From Neodontobutis hainanensis (Eukaryota; Chordata; Actinopteri; Gobiiformes; Odontobutidae), in the NCBI GenBank assembly GCA_024349245.1, contig JALDNG010000805.1:1-64000 (forward strand): DNA of 64,000 bases, written 5' to 3'. Shown piece by piece: positions 62,962 through 64,000 of this stretch. The notes beneath the pieces are model-generated. The model saw nothing but the letters and a program-made list of their open reading frames with translations, had not been told where the DNA came from and searched no databases. The translations under genes were made by a program, and so were the position numbers. Numbering within the stretch: the stretch's first letter is position 1; each line of letters opens with the position of its first letter.

Positions 62962-64000
62962 CTAAGATTAGTTTTCAAAAGTAAATGTATAAACATTCAA
63001 GTTGAGAAAATTTTTGAACATTATCATGACAATTTTTTTAATTTTGAAATTTTTTTTGATTATCGTTTGAATAAAATTCTTTCATTTTGACAGAAATTAT
63101 CCCCAAGCCGTGGTTTTTGACAATTTTATTTAACAAATGTTTATTTGAATATTTCATTGACAGATGAAAAAAATACATTTGTCCATTTACAATCATAACA
63201 TTTCTTAAGAATTCTACAGAGTAAAAATTTGTGCAATATTTTTGTATAAAGAGATTAGCATCAACTGTATTATGAGAAATTTAGAAAAAGTAAAAATATA
63301 TCATTGAGTTTAAAAATGACGCTTTCAATTGAAAAAGTATATTTTGGTGGCCGTGTGAACATAATTTATATTTAATATCATTTAGGCGTAAAATTTAAAT
63401 AAAAATCTTTAAAGTCAGATATACAATAATTTAAACAAGAAATTTAACAAGTCGGAAATTTAATACTCATCTTCTTTTGTAACTTTAGAGACTCGCACAA
63501 GTAGATATAAATGAGCGTAATTGTAACAGTGTATCGAAATGAAAGTATGGTCCAATTTAAAAACTGAAATTTAAAATATATATTCTCATGTTTTCATTTA
63601 AATAATTATGTGTTCTGGTGACATTGACCAAATAGTTTTATTTAAAGTGAATATATTTTGATATTTAACTCAAAAATTAATTTTTACTTTTCATAGAGTA
63701 AATAGGTTATCTCAATTAGAAATTTGAACCAATGTTTACAAATATGAGTTCAAATATTTAAAATTATCATCAAATTTTAAAAAATAACAAGGCGTGAAAA
63801 AGATTTCTTTAAGGGTTTGATAAATTTAAAAAACTCGCTAATATTAATTTTATTTGAATCAACAGATCACCAGAATTATACTCAAGGTCAAAAACTGATG
63901 AAAGGAAAGATTTTGCTTGCTAAAGATACTTTTTTATTTTAGTTCTGGTAAAAACTCAGGATGATAAAAATAAACAGCAAGTTATCCTGTTAATTTTAAA
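62962..64000. other. AT-rich DNA, possible upstream exons of the right-end gene
   Basis: No gene is called with confidence. On the minus strand a strong acceptor (TATATTTTAAATTTCAG, ending near 63565) is followed by a stretch open in two frames for about 33-40 codons down to about 63445-63470 (for example RYTVTITLIYIYLCESL), with only weak donors. It could be the exon preceding 62961, but phases were not reconciled. The plus-strand frame at 62881-63090 overlaps the minus exon candidate and is regarded as its shadow. Confidence 0.35.

Noticed and set aside
62881..63090. Plus-strand 69-codon frame
   Set aside because: Overlaps a minus-strand exon candidate with better splice signals; its own second half is F/N/I-rich and of chance length.
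1..64000. Bacterial-type signals such as Shine-Dalgarno sites, rho-independent terminators or CRISPR repeats
   Set aside because: The window has no dense ORFs; A/T-run hairpins are frequent only because of base composition, and no regularly spaced short palindromic repeats occur.

Overview
This is very AT-rich DNA (about three-quarters A+T by eye) with almost no long reading frames. It has no bacterial gene packing and no ribosome-binding-site/operon structure. It carries animal-type transposon fossils (a Ty3/gypsy retrotransposon and a probable Tc1-like transposase piece), a satellite-like tandem array, and a few short GC-richer patches that look like exons with GT/AG borders. It reads as intergenic or intronic DNA of an AT-rich animal genome, plausibly an arthropod or another invertebrate. 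I cannot name the species. At this composition stop codons occur about once per 11 codons, so a dozen or more open frames of 60-80 codons are expected by chance. Length alone therefore means little here.

Layout. 1-4.3 kb: AT-rich DNA with a compact inverted repeat near 3.24-3.32 kb. 4.3-8.3 kb: a dead plus-strand Ty3/gypsy element. Motifs of protease (weak), reverse transcriptase, RNase H and integrase appear in canonical order but in shifting frames with stops. They are followed by a purine tract and the start of a possible 3' LTR. 8.9 kb: a short plus-strand exon-like segment with very good splice sites. 11.9-12.5 kb: a broken coding-like stretch and a 15-bp minisatellite. 13.4-13.6 kb: a 70-codon minus-strand frame with gene-like composition. 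13.6-23.6 kb: very AT-rich, nothing recognised. 23.7-23.9 kb: Tc1-like helix-turn-helix fragment. 27.0-29.6 kb: a cluster of exon-like patches on both strands. 35.3-36.9 kb: a decayed coding-like stretch and a plus-strand exon candidate. 44.0-44.9 kb: a tandem array with roughly 100-bp units arranged as roughly 205-bp dimers. 51.2-51.6 and 56.5-56.8 kb: minus-strand coding-like islands. 61.0-63.0 kb: the best gene-like region, with a series of short minus-strand exons whose splice sites and phases agree (about 62.96 down to 62.05 kb), and a plus-strand candidate first exon at 61.05 kb.

How it fits together: most of the window is probably old intergenic or intronic sequence. The minus-strand exon candidates at the right end could be part of one unrecognised gene. 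The scattered minus-strand islands further left could be widely spaced exons of one or more genes, or relics. Sequence alone cannot decide this. No tRNA, rRNA, CRISPR array or other confidently identified RNA gene was seen.
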